This document shows, piece by piece, positions 34,741 to 42,754 of a stretch of 62,867 bases of DNA. Numbering within the stretch: position 1 is the stretch's first letter; each line of letters starts with the position of its first letter. A program made the position numbers and the translations under genes. The stretch covers positions 1 to 62,867 of the forward strand of contig JBDSZL010000077.1 of assembly GCA_039925145.1 (NCBI GenBank), given 5' to 3'. The notes under the pieces were generated by a model. The model was given only the letters and a program-made list of their open reading frames with translations, was not told the origin of the DNA and ran no database searches. Origin of the DNA: JBDSZL01 sp039925145 (lineage in GTDB: Bacteria; Acidobacteriota; Vicinamibacteria; Vicinamibacterales; SCN-69-37).

Positions 34741-36282
34741 TCAGGAGATCGAGAGCGTGGAAAGCACTGCGGCGAGCGTCTCGAGATCGGCGGGTTTGGT
34801 GAGGTGATAGTCGAAGCCGGCCGCCTGCGTGCGGCTGCGATCCTCGGCCTGGCCCCAGCCCGTAAACGCGATGAGCTTGGCGTCTGCCGTGTCCGGCCGG
34901 CTGCGGAGCCGGCGGGCCACGTCGATGCCACTGAGCAGCGGAAGTCCGAGGTCGAGCAGCACGACGTCTGGATGAAAGATGCCTGCGCGATCCAGCGCCA
35001 TGACCCCATCGAACGCCTTGTCGACCTCGTGCCCCAGGCTTTGCACCACGTCGGTCAACATCTCCACCAGATCGATGTTGTCGTCGACAATGAGCACCTT
35101 CAGGCGGCGTTCGGATCGACGGCTACGCGCCGCGTCCGGCGGCTCGGCGGTATCGTGCGTCTGCTGCGGGAGCGGGAGCCGCACCACGAATTCCGCCCCC
35201 CGATCGGGGCCCGCACTGAGCGCCTGAATCGACCCGCCGTGCAGCTCGACCACCCGCTTCGAGAGCGCCAGCCCGATGCCGAGGCCACCTTGCAAGGTGT
35301 CAGGGCGCTGGAGTTGCCGGAACAAGTCGAAGATCTCGTTCAGCGACTCGGCAGGGATGCCGGCGCCGTTGTCGCGCACGACAATCCGCGCGTCACCGTT
35401 GTCGATCGTGCTCTCGAGGCGGATTTCTCCGCCGCGTGGCGTGAATGTCGCGGCGTTATTGAGCAGGTGGGTCACAACCTGTGACAGGCGGGCGGCATCT
35501 GCGTTGAGCCAGATCGGCTGGTCGGCCATGACCAGTGTCAGGTGATGGTGTCCTCGGACGAGCAACGCCGAAGCGCCTTCTGCGCCGACCGAGAGAATGC
35601 CGCGCAGCTCAACCCGCTCGCGCCGGAGCTGGACTTTCCCGCGCATGAGGCGCGAGACATCCAGCAGATCGTCCACCAGACGGGAGACGTGGTCGAGCTG
35701 CCGGTGAATCACCTGCACGGCACGGCTGGCCGCCTCGCCGAGCGTCTCACGCTCGATCACCGGCAACGCATAGCGGATCGCGGCGAGCGGATTGCGCAAC
35801 TCGTGCGACAGCGTGGCCAGAAATTCGTCTTTGACCTGGTTGGCGCTCTGCGCCTCGTGGAAGAGGCGGGCGTTCTCTCGCGAAACGGTCTCGTGCTCCC
35901 GTTCGCGGAGCGCGGCGTCGGTTTCATGGCGGCGCACGAGTGCCGTGACCGTAGCGCGCAACTCGTCGGGGGTCGCTGAACGGGGCAGCGCCGCATCGGC
36001 GCCCTCGCGCAGTGCTCGGGCGCGGGCCATTGGGTCGTCATCCAGAAAGAGCACCAGGCTTAGAGCGCCCGCACCGGGTGCCTCATGGGACAGACCCCAC
36101 TCGATCGACTCGACTGGCGCCGCGACGATGACGAGCGCCGGCTGATGCTGGTCAATCAACTGCGGAAGCGAGGCCGTGTCGTCGGCTTCGAGCAGGTCGT
36201 GGCGCGGGTCGCGCAGTATGAGACTGCGCCTGGCGCGCGCCGCATGGTCTGAGTCGAGGTGAAGGAGGAGGGGTGTGCTCAC
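34741..36282 (-). CDS. hybrid histidine kinase with pseudo-receiver N-terminus
   Basis: 513 aa, soluble. Residues 1-120 look like a receiver domain lacking the phospho-accepting Asp at its usual place (HQPALVIVAAP). Then a short coiled coil, HisKA with FLATLSHELRNPLAAIRYAL (His about 160), HATPase with N box NNAATFTP, G1 DNGAGIPAESLNEIFDLF and G2 GGLGIGLALSKR, and a C-terminal receiver with VLIVDDN, VVLLDLGLPLLSG and the YHLTKP lysine. It lies 95 nt upstream of the alpha-2-macroglobulin gene and 88 nt downstream of the sigma-54 transcript's terminator, so its expression may depend on terminator read-through. Confidence 0.9.
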   Translation of the reverse strand: MSTPLLLHLDSDHAARARRSLILRDPRHDLLEADDTASLPQLIDQHQPALVIVAAPVESIEWGLSHEAPGAGALSLVLFLDDDPMARARALREGADAALPRSATPDELRATVTALVRRHETDAALREREHETVSRENARLFHEAQSANQVKDEFLATLSHELRNPLAAIRYALPVIERETLGEAASRAVQVIHRQLDHVSRLVDDLLDVSRLMRGKVQLRRERVELRGILSVGAEGASALLVRGHHHLTLVMADQPIWLNADAARLSQVVTHLLNNAATFTPRGGEIRLESTIDNGDARIVVRDNGAGIPAESLNEIFDLFRQLQRPDTLQGGLGIGLALSKRVVELHGGSIQALSAGPDRGAEFVVRLPLPQQTHDTAEPPDAARSRRSERRLKVLIVDDNIDLVEMLTDVVQSLGHEVDKAFDGVMALDRAGIFHPDVVLLDLGLPLLSGIDVARRLRSRPDTADAKLIAFTGWGQAEDRSRTQAAGFDYHLTKPADLETLAAVLSTLSIS

Positions 36283-36369
36283 GAGGGCGTGATCGGTCCG
36301 GACACTTTACAGGAATCTGCGCGCTGGAGACATCGGATGGTGACCGGTGGGAGCAGCTGCCCCGAGGGG

Positions 36370-36395
36370 AAAAAAAAGACCCGCTTGCGCGGGCC
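36370..36395 (-). terminator. strong intrinsic terminator
   Basis: On the minus strand: GGCCCGC, GCAA loop, GCGGGTC, then eight T. Seven base pairs with one G-U closing a GNRA tetraloop and an unbroken U-tract. It ends the sigma-54 transcript about 88 nt before the kinase ATG. The plus-strand reading has only four T. Confidence 0.85.
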
Positions 36396-36459
36396 TTTTG
36401 GAGTGACCTGGCTCCCCAGCTCGTAACGCGTCCCCGCGCTACTTCAGGTCCCTCTTGGC
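36370..36459 (-). ncRNA. candidate sigma-54-dependent small RNA (or attenuator leader), about 90 nt
   Basis: The interval from the predicted start (near 36459, 12 nt after the -12 element) to the terminator has no credible ORF but folds well by hand. GACCTG and CAGGTC pair to enclose two hairpins: GTAGCGC/GCGTTAC with loop GGGGAC, and GCT/AGC with loop GGGG. A further AGGGA lies near the 5' end. Repeated GGGGA motifs in loops recall CsrA/RsmA-binding RNAs such as RsmY, but the evidence is only motif-level. Because a kinase gene lies 88 nt further, it may instead be a regulated leader. Confidence 0.5.
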
Positions 36460-36466
36460 CCTACTG

Positions 36467-36487
36467 ATAGCAAGCGTCGTGCCGAAA
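36467..36487 (-). promoter_or_regulatory. sigma-54 (RpoN) promoter
   Basis: Minus strand reads TTTCGGCACGACGCTTGCTA: the -24 element CGGCACG and the -12 element TTGCT with exact GG-N10-GC spacing (GG at 36483-36482, GC at 36471-36470). Only one base differs from the consensus TGGCACG-N4-TTGCW. It fires toward the terminator at 36370. Confidence 0.75.
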
Positions 36488-36563
36488 TTCCGTCACGCCT
36501 TCGCCGGACGTTTTTTGCCTTGCGGCGAGGCGCCACCGTGTAGGAAGTACTGGTTGCTTTCCA

Positions 36564-36596
36564 CTTGTCGGCTTCCGCAGCGCGTTAAGCGACAAG
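36564..36596. promoter_or_regulatory. inverted repeat at enhancer distance from the sigma-54 promoter
   Basis: CTTGTCG (36564-36570) and CGACAAG (36590-36596) are perfect 7-bp arms separated by 19 bp, centred about 120 bp upstream of the predicted start. This is the normal distance for an upstream activating site of an NtrC-type activator. A run of six A on the minus strand near 36510-36515 lies between the two elements. The cognate activator is not in the window. Confidence 0.4.
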
Positions 36597-36632
36597 CCGT
36601 AACACACCCGATCTGGCCGCAGGCTGCGCGCC

Positions 36633-38798
36633 TCACTTGGCGAGCGGGTCAGGGCGCAGCTGAAAGTGCACCACCTTATTCGTCGTGCCTTTGCCCGTTT
36701 CCATGTGGAACGGCGCACGCGTGCTTACCGTGGCGAACACGCCCTTGCCTTTCCATCCGCGCGCCGGGTCATCGATGCGGCCGTCCATCCATTTCGTATA
36801 GAACCCGTTCGGGTACGGCACCCGGAGCACGATCCACTTGCCGTCCTTCAGCGCCAGCAGGCCCTCAGACTCGTTTCCCGTGTCGATCGGCACATTGCGG
36901 CCGAGGCCGAGCGTGTCGAACTGGTCGACCCACGTGTAGTAACTGCCCTCTGCGCTTCCGGATGTGGTCACACCCTTCAGTTGGGGCAATGGCTCTGGAT
37001 AGAGCGTCCAGCCCTCTGGGCACTGCTGGCCCGTCGCCTTGGGTCCATTGAGGGGGCCTTTGCACTTGCGCCGATCGAAGCTGGCCATGTGGCCGCTGGC
37101 TAATGGCGTCCATACGACGCCGTCGCGATCGATGTCCATGCCCCGGGGGGAGAATCCCTGTCCGGCCGGCCCCGGCGTATTGAACGGCACTTCGAACACT
37201 TCGGCCAGGGCCGTCTCGCTGGGGTTTGCGCCGGGGACAAGGCGCACGACCGCGCCGGGGAAGCCGAGTACCGACCCCCACACCGATCCGTCGGGTGCCG
37301 GTGAGACGGCATAGAAGGCGGCGCCGTAGCGTTTGTCTTTGGCCGGATCCACCGGTGCGTTCGGCTCGACATACGCGTCGCGTTTACCGTTGCCGTTCGT
37401 GTCCATGATCAGCGGCGTCCACCCCTGCGACTTGGCTTCGTCGTGGGTCTGCTCCCACATCTTGGTGTTCAGCCACCCGACCACCTGGCCGCCGCCACTC
37501 GTCCACAAGGTGTTGTCCGCGTCCTCGGCAAACATCAGATGATGCGTGCTGAAGCAGGTGCTGATGTGCGCAATCTGCTTTGTCTTCGGATCGTAGACGG
37601 CCAGTTGGCGACTGGACATGTTGAGCGGGAACTGTTTGGCCGAAGGATGGATCGATCCCGCCTTGCAGAAGTTAGGGTTGGGACCAGGCCGCACGACCGA
37701 GGTGAACCAGACGCGGCCCTCCGCGTCGAACATCGGATTGTGAACGTTGTTCTTGCTCGTCCAGGGCGCGTCATTGCCGAAGTACGCAGACGGCTGCACC
37801 ATCACGGGCGGTGTCGCCGCCGGCGTGTTCGGATCGCGCAGCGTCAACTTCACCTGACTCGTGGCGTTCCGCACGGGATCGAGCACCGGCAGGTAATCGG
37901 CGCTCAGTTCCAGGGCGCCGTAGATTAAGCCGTTCGCATTCACTCGCGGGTTGCGCCGGTCGGTCGAGACCTGGTCGTGCAGATACGCCTTCGGATCGGC
38001 CCAGTCCCACATCGTGATCACGACGTTGCGCTCGACGCCTTCCGGCCGGGGCGGAGCCGGGGGGAGCTCGCCCTTGCCGATGCGGTCGGTCCAGTCCGCC
38101 AACATGGCGAGTGTGCGCTCACGACCGAGCGTCTGCAGACCGGCCACCATGGCGCCGCCCGCCTGGCCCGATGCCGTGCGCCGCTCCCAGGCCGCGACGC
38201 CCGTCGGAAACACACCCAGCGCCGGCGGAATCTCGCGCGTGCCGCGGCTGCCGAGCTGATGACAGGCCAGGCAGGTGCCCGACTTGAGATTGCGCAGATA
38301 CTCCGCCTGTGTTTTCACGGCCGGGTTAATGCCGTTGCCGGCCGGTCCGGTTCCGGGGAACTCACTCGCCTCCGGCACGTGGAGCAGTGAGAACCAGTAG
38401 CCGGCCGGATAGTAGGCGGCCGCGGCGCGGGCATTGGGCGCCGCGACGGCGGTGAGGTTGAGCGCCGCGCCCGGTCGCGTCGTGACCTTCGGCGAGTCCA
38501 CCAGACCGTAGCCCCGCACCCACACGGTGTAACTGGCGGGCGGCAGATCGGGCAGGAGATAACGTCCGCGATCGTCTGTGACCACGATACGGACGAACTT
38601 GGTCGGCAGCTCGGCGGTTTCTGCGATGACCCACACGCCTGCTTCCGGACCACGGGGGCCGCGGACGACGCCGCCGAGATCGTCGCTGTCGATGGCCACC
38701 GCAGGCGGCGCTTGCTGGGGAGCGGGGCCGATCATGGCGAGAGACGCCGCCAGCGCCACACTCGCGCCGGCCGCGGAAAGCAGGCTCGTCAGGTTCAT
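36633..38798 (-). CDS. secreted haem-c protein with regulatory-like domain and beta-propeller
   Basis: 721 aa with signal peptide (LLSAAGASVALAASLAMIG). Residues about 40-115 are a carboxypeptidase-regulatory-like beta-sandwich (GGVVRGPRGPEAGVWVIAET, RGRYLLPDLPPASYTVWVRG). A single haem-c site CLACHQLG follows near residue 175. The remainder is a propeller like virginiamycin-B-lyase/Vgb proteins (PMFDAEGRVWFTSVVRPGPN, HHLMFAEDADNTLWTSGGGQ, PRGMDIDRDGVVWTPLASGH), with a Ca-loop-like DTNGNGKRD. Acidobacteria carry many such proteins; an extracytoplasmic redox role is likely but the substrate is unknown. AGAGG precedes ATG 38798. Confidence 0.85.
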   Translation of the reverse strand: MNLTSLLSAAGASVALAASLAMIGPAPQQAPPAVAIDSDDLGGVVRGPRGPEAGVWVIAETAELPTKFVRIVVTDDRGRYLLPDLPPASYTVWVRGYGLVDSPKVTTRPGAALNLTAVAAPNARAAAAYYPAGYWFSLLHVPEASEFPGTGPAGNGINPAVKTQAEYLRNLKSGTCLACHQLGSRGTREIPPALGVFPTGVAAWERRTASGQAGGAMVAGLQTLGRERTLAMLADWTDRIGKGELPPAPPRPEGVERNVVITMWDWADPKAYLHDQVSTDRRNPRVNANGLIYGALELSADYLPVLDPVRNATSQVKLTLRDPNTPAATPPVMVQPSAYFGNDAPWTSKNNVHNPMFDAEGRVWFTSVVRPGPNPNFCKAGSIHPSAKQFPLNMSSRQLAVYDPKTKQIAHISTCFSTHHLMFAEDADNTLWTSGGGQVVGWLNTKMWEQTHDEAKSQGWTPLIMDTNGNGKRDAYVEPNAPVDPAKDKRYGAAFYAVSPAPDGSVWGSVLGFPGAVVRLVPGANPSETALAEVFEVPFNTPGPAGQGFSPRGMDIDRDGVVWTPLASGHMASFDRRKCKGPLNGPKATGQQCPEGWTLYPEPLPQLKGVTTSGSAEGSYYTWVDQFDTLGLGRNVPIDTGNESEGLLALKDGKWIVLRVPYPNGFYTKWMDGRIDDPARGWKGKGVFATVSTRAPFHMETGKGTTNKVVHFQLRPDPLAK

Positions 38799-39039
38799 GT
38801 CAAACCTCTAAGTTGGAGTACGCCTCACCATACCTGTCTCGGCCGCACGGGTCAATCCATCGGCGCAGGCCGTGGGCATACGTCCCCACGCGCGCACGCC
38901 AGCCACGACGCGGCTCGCGTCAACAGTGGGACTCCCATAGAATAGGGAACCAACTCCGCCGCCAGGTGTCCAACTGAGGGCAAACCGCCCGCAGAAGCCA
39001 CTCGTCTTAGTTGCGTCCCGTAAACGTCACGAGTTATCA

Positions 39040-40164
39040 GTGAGGTGTGTCATCAGAGTACGCCGCCGGCCGTCTGCACGGCGCGCCCATCGCGACTCGG
39101 CGTTCTGCCGCCGGCGTGCCACATGGTTACTCCTCGCCTTCGGTCTGCTGGCCGTCGCGAGTGGCGCCGCCTGTCAACGCGCCGGTCGCACCGCTGGCGC
39201 ACAGGCGACGACCGCTGAGGCCGCCGCCGGCAAAGCTCCCCTGCGGTTGTCGGGCACGGTCGAAGCCGTACGCTCGCGCACGGTTGCGGTACCGCGGCTA
39301 CAGGGCCCGCTGACACCCCTCGTGATCATCGGATTGGTGCCGTCGGGCGATCGTGTAGAGCCGGGTGACGCGCTGGTGGAGTTCGATCCGCAGCAACAGC
39401 AGCGCGATGCGCTGGATCGGCGGGCCGAGGTCGTGACCCTCGAGGGCGACATCGCCAAGAAGGGCGGTGAGCAGGCGGCGGCCGAGGCCAAGGATCGCAC
39501 CGCGCTGGTGGCTGCCGAGCACGACGTCGAACGCGCCCGCCTCGAGGTTCGCAAGAACGATCTGATTGCCCGCATCGACGCCGAAAAGAACAGCCTGGCG
39601 CTCAACCAGGCCCTGGCGAAGTTCGAACAGGTTCAACTGACGTTCGCGCTCGAGCGCCGGGCGGCGGCCGCCGACCTGCGCATCCTCGAGATCCGGCGCG
39701 AGCGCGCTGAACGCACACGCCGTTACGCCGAGCAGAACGCCCAGCTGATGAAGGTGGCCGCGCCGTTTGGCGGGCTGGTCGTCATCAAGCGCGTCTATCG
39801 CAACGGCAGCTTCGTCGAAATAGCCAGGGGCGACGAGGTCCGCCCCGGCACGCCCATCGTCGACATCGTCGACACGACGGCCATGCGCGTGCGCGGACGG
39901 CTGAACCAAGCCGATGCGGGATTCGTGCACGTGGGCCAGCCCGCCGTGGTGAAGCTCGACGGCTTTCCCGACCTGTCGTTCAAGGGCAGCGTGACGTCGG
40001 TGACGCCGCTGGCCGGCCCGAGCCAGCTATCGCCGAGCGTGCGGTCTTTCGTGGTGATCGTCTCGATTGAGACCTCGCACCCGCAGCTGCTGCCGGATCT
40101 GACGGCGTCGATCGACATCATCCCGGAGGCGGCGCCCGCACAGGTGGCGCGGGTGCAGCCATGA
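39040..40164 (+). CDS. HlyD/MacA-type periplasmic adaptor 1
   Basis: 374 aa from GTG 39040. An Arg-rich N-terminus and hydrophobic stretch (TWLLLAFGLLAVASGAAC) suggest a signal anchor or weak lipobox. Adaptor architecture: lipoyl half (PLRLSGTVEAVRSRTVAVPR), a long helical hairpin (about residues 115-225), second lipoyl half (KVAAPFGGLVVIKRVYRNGS), and a beta-barrel (TTAMRVRGRLNQADAGFVHV). It lacks a long membrane-proximal domain. First gene of the export operon; stop overlaps the next start by ATGA. Confidence 0.85.
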   Translation: MRCVIRVRRRPSARRAHRDSAFCRRRATWLLLAFGLLAVASGAACQRAGRTAGAQATTAEAAAGKAPLRLSGTVEAVRSRTVAVPRLQGPLTPLVIIGLVPSGDRVEPGDALVEFDPQQQQRDALDRRAEVVTLEGDIAKKGGEQAAAEAKDRTALVAAEHDVERARLEVRKNDLIARIDAEKNSLALNQALAKFEQVQLTFALERRAAAADLRILEIRRERAERTRRYAEQNAQLMKVAAPFGGLVVIKRVYRNGSFVEIARGDEVRPGTPIVDIVDTTAMRVRGRLNQADAGFVHVGQPAVVKLDGFPDLSFKGSVTSVTPLAGPSQLSPSVRSFVVIVSIETSHPQLLPDLTASIDIIPEAAPAQVARVQP

Positions 40165-41441
40165 GTCCGTCGGTCGACACGTCGCCACGGCTTCTCACGC
40201 CCGGCCGTGTTCTCGTCGCGGTTGTCGCCGTGCTCACACTGTTCTTCGGCGGCCGGGCCTATCTCGCGCGTGGCGAGGTTCCGGCCGCGGATACTGTCAC
40301 CATCACCCGCGGCGAGTATGCAGACATCGTCGAGATCCGCGGGCAGGTCCAGCCGGTGCGATCGATTTATGTCACCGCGCCGTACAACGCCGGCGAGCTG
40401 CAGATTCTCAAGATTGCGCCGAATGGAACCGCCGTTCACAGCGGCGATGTCGTGGCGGAGTTCGATGCCGTCACTCTGAGGCGTACCATCCAGGAGAAGC
40501 AGTCGGAGCTGCGCAGCGCGACCGCCGAGCTCCAGCAGGGACTCGCGCAGTCACGAATCACGGTCGAGGAGCGACAGGCTGCTGTGAAGCGCGGCGAGTT
40601 CGATGTGGCGAAGGCGCGCTTGTCCATCGGGGAGATCGGATTGGTCTCGGAAATCGAGGCGGGCCATGCCCGGCTCGCCCTCGCCGACGCCGAACAGCGG
40701 CTGCACGAAGGCGAAGCCTCCGCCACCTCCGCGCGTGCCAACGCCGAGACCGATCGCCGGACGCGCGAACGGCGGATCGAGAAGCTGAAGCAGGATCTCG
40801 CGCTCGCCGAGCAACAGGTGGCGGCGCTCAATGTGAAGGCGCCGACCGATGGCACCGTGAACATCCTGCCCAACTACCGGGCCACCAGTCCGACCGGCAT
40901 CCCGCAGGAATATCGGGCCGGCGATCGCGCATACCCGGGCGCCGTCGTGCTCGAGCTGCCCGATCTCTCGGCCGTGTATCTCACCGCGCGGATCGACGAG
41001 CCCGATCGCGGCCGGCTGGTCAGCCAGCAGCCCGCGGTGATCCGCGTCGATGCGATCGCGGACCGCGACTACCAGGCCACGGTGAGCGAGATCTCGGTGC
41101 TGGCGCGCACCGACTTCACGAGCGGATGGCCGCCCACCAAACAATTCGATCTGAAACTCACGCTAAAGGATCCCGATCAGCGCCTTCGGCCGGGAATGAG
41201 CGCGCTGGCCAGGATTGCGGTGGGCCGGCTGCCTGATGTGCTCCTCGCGCCGGCAGCTTCCGTCTTCTACGAGAACGGCAAGACGGTTGTGTATCGACTG
41301 AACCGCGGGCGCTTCGATGGGACGCCCGTCGAGGTTCTCCGGCGCGGCCGCGAACAGGTGGCCCTGTCGGGCGCGATCGCCGCCGGCGATCGCATCGCGC
41401 GGCGCCGGCCTGACACGGCGCCGCAGGAGGGCAGCCGATGA
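40161..41441 (+). CDS. HlyD/MacA-type periplasmic adaptor 2
   Basis: 426 aa with an N-terminal TM (VLVAVVAVLTLFFGGRAYLA). Standard order: EYADIVEIRGQVQPVRSIYV, a helical hairpin (about residues 105-230), the second lipoyl half NVKAPTDGTVNILPNYRA, barrel (DLSAVYLTARIDEPDRGRLV), and a C-terminal domain LRPGMSALARIAVGRLPDVL and ENGKTVVYRLNRGRF. Coupled to both neighbours by 4-nt overlaps. Likely a MacA-like partner of the permease downstream. Confidence 0.9.
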   Translation: MSPSVDTSPRLLTPGRVLVAVVAVLTLFFGGRAYLARGEVPAADTVTITRGEYADIVEIRGQVQPVRSIYVTAPYNAGELQILKIAPNGTAVHSGDVVAEFDAVTLRRTIQEKQSELRSATAELQQGLAQSRITVEERQAAVKRGEFDVAKARLSIGEIGLVSEIEAGHARLALADAEQRLHEGEASATSARANAETDRRTRERRIEKLKQDLALAEQQVAALNVKAPTDGTVNILPNYRATSPTGIPQEYRAGDRAYPGAVVLELPDLSAVYLTARIDEPDRGRLVSQQPAVIRVDAIADRDYQATVSEISVLARTDFTSGWPPTKQFDLKLTLKDPDQRLRPGMSALARIAVGRLPDVLLAPAASVFYENGKTVVYRLNRGRFDGTPVEVLRRGREQVALSGAIAAGDRIARRRPDTAPQEGSR

Positions 41442-42754
41442 CCAGAAAACGTGGTCTGATTGGCGGCACGGCGGTTCTCGTTCTCGCGGGGGCGGCGGCA
41501 CTGCTGCCAGGTCGATCGCGTGCCGGGGCCGCGCCTGTTCCTTCCGCAGGTGCCCTGGTGCCCACGGCGCGCGTGCAGCGGGGTGCCCTCGAGCTCACCG
41601 TCTATATGAATGGCGACCTGCGGGCATCGCAACAGCAGGCGCTGCTCGCGCCCACGGTCGGCGGCGCGCTCCGCATCCTCACGCTGGTCGATTCTGGCGC
41701 CACGGTCAAGGCGGGCGACGTCGTGCTCGAATTCGATCCCGCCGATCAGCTCCATGCGCTCGAGCAGGCGCAGTCGGAGCTGCTCGAAGCCGAGCAGGAG
41801 ATCATCAAGCGGCGCGCGGACACCGACGCGCAGGTGGCACGGGACAAGGTCGCCCTGCTCGGCGCGCAGTTCGACGTGCGGCGAACAGAGCTCGACGCCG
41901 CCGTCGATCGTGATCTGATTCCGGGCAACGTCTATCAGGTGCGGCAGGCCTCGTTACAGGAAGCCCGGCGGATTCTGACGCAGACCCAGCAGGACATCAC
42001 GTCGCGCGGCACCGTCAATCAGGCGGGCCTCAGCGTGCTCGAGGAGCGACGGGCGAAGGCCATGGTCACCGCCGATCGCGCGAGGCAGAACATCGACAAC
42101 CTCGTGTTGAAGGCGCCGATCGACGGCATCATCTCGGTACGCGAGAACAGCGACGCCGCGGGCGGGGTCTTTTTTTCCGGCATGACGCTGCCGCAGTACC
42201 GGGTCGGCGACACGGTGAGCTCGGGACGCACGGTGCTCGACATCTTCGACGTCTCCCAAATGGAAATCCGCGCCGCGGTCAACGAGCAGGACCGCGCGAA
42301 CCTGGCCGCGGGCCAGGCCGCCCGTGTCGAGTCGAACGCGGCGCCCGGGGTGGCACTGACGGCGAAGATCACGGCGATTGCCGGTCTCGGCCGCCCTGAC
42401 GAGAACGGTGGGCCACTCCAGTCGTTTCAGGTGACGCTCCAGCTCGATCGTGCCGATCCACGCATGCGACCTGGCACATCGGTCAAGTTGATCATCCAGG
42501 GCCAGCGCCTCGACAACGTGCTGCTGCTGCCGCGGCAGACGGTCTTCGAGAAGGACGGCAAGTCCGTCATCTACGAGCGCACGGCCGCGGGCTTCGAACC
42601 GCGGTCCGTCAAAGTCCTGAACCGCACCGAGAGCCGCGTAGCGATCGACGGCGTGAAGGAGGGCATCGAAGTGGCCTTGGTCAACCCGGACACCGCGACG
42701 TCCGCCACCAAGACGCAGCCGGCAGCCCCCACACCGGCCGGGGTGGGACGATGA
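41438..42754 (+). CDS. HlyD/MacA-type periplasmic adaptor 3
   Basis: 438 aa with an N-terminal TM (LIGGTAVLVLAGAAALLPG). Lipoyl half (ALELTVYMNGDLRASQQQAL), helical hairpin with EQAQSELLEAEQEIIKRRAD, second half (NLVLKAPIDGIISVRENSDA), barrel (VSQMEIRAAVNEQDRANLAA) and C-terminal domain (LRLDNVLL-like QRLDNVLLLPRQTVFEKDGK). Slightly closer to full-length MacA than adaptor 1. Stop overlaps the permease start by ATGA. Confidence 0.9.
   Translation: MTRKRGLIGGTAVLVLAGAAALLPGRSRAGAAPVPSAGALVPTARVQRGALELTVYMNGDLRASQQQALLAPTVGGALRILTLVDSGATVKAGDVVLEFDPADQLHALEQAQSELLEAEQEIIKRRADTDAQVARDKVALLGAQFDVRRTELDAAVDRDLIPGNVYQVRQASLQEARRILTQTQQDITSRGTVNQAGLSVLEERRAKAMVTADRARQNIDNLVLKAPIDGIISVRENSDAAGGVFFSGMTLPQYRVGDTVSSGRTVLDIFDVSQMEIRAAVNEQDRANLAAGQAARVESNAAPGVALTAKITAIAGLGRPDENGGPLQSFQVTLQLDRADPRMRPGTSVKLIIQGQRLDNVLLLPRQTVFEKDGKSVIYERTAAGFEPRSVKVLNRTESRVAIDGVKEGIEVALVNPDTATSATKTQPAAPTPAGVGR

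Noticed and set aside
34647..35009. N-terminal extension of the alpha-2-macroglobulin frame
   Set aside because: It is antisense-like within the hybrid kinase gene, and ATG 34646 has a good ribosome site and signal peptide.
36378..36400. Terminator for the plus strand
   Set aside because: No plus-strand gene ends nearby, and the plus reading has only four T after the stem.
36461..36718. Minus-strand 85-aa frame across the sigma-54 promoter
   Set aside because: It overlaps the 3' end of the haem protein gene, the enhancer-like repeat and the promoter, has no ribosome site and an arbitrary composition.
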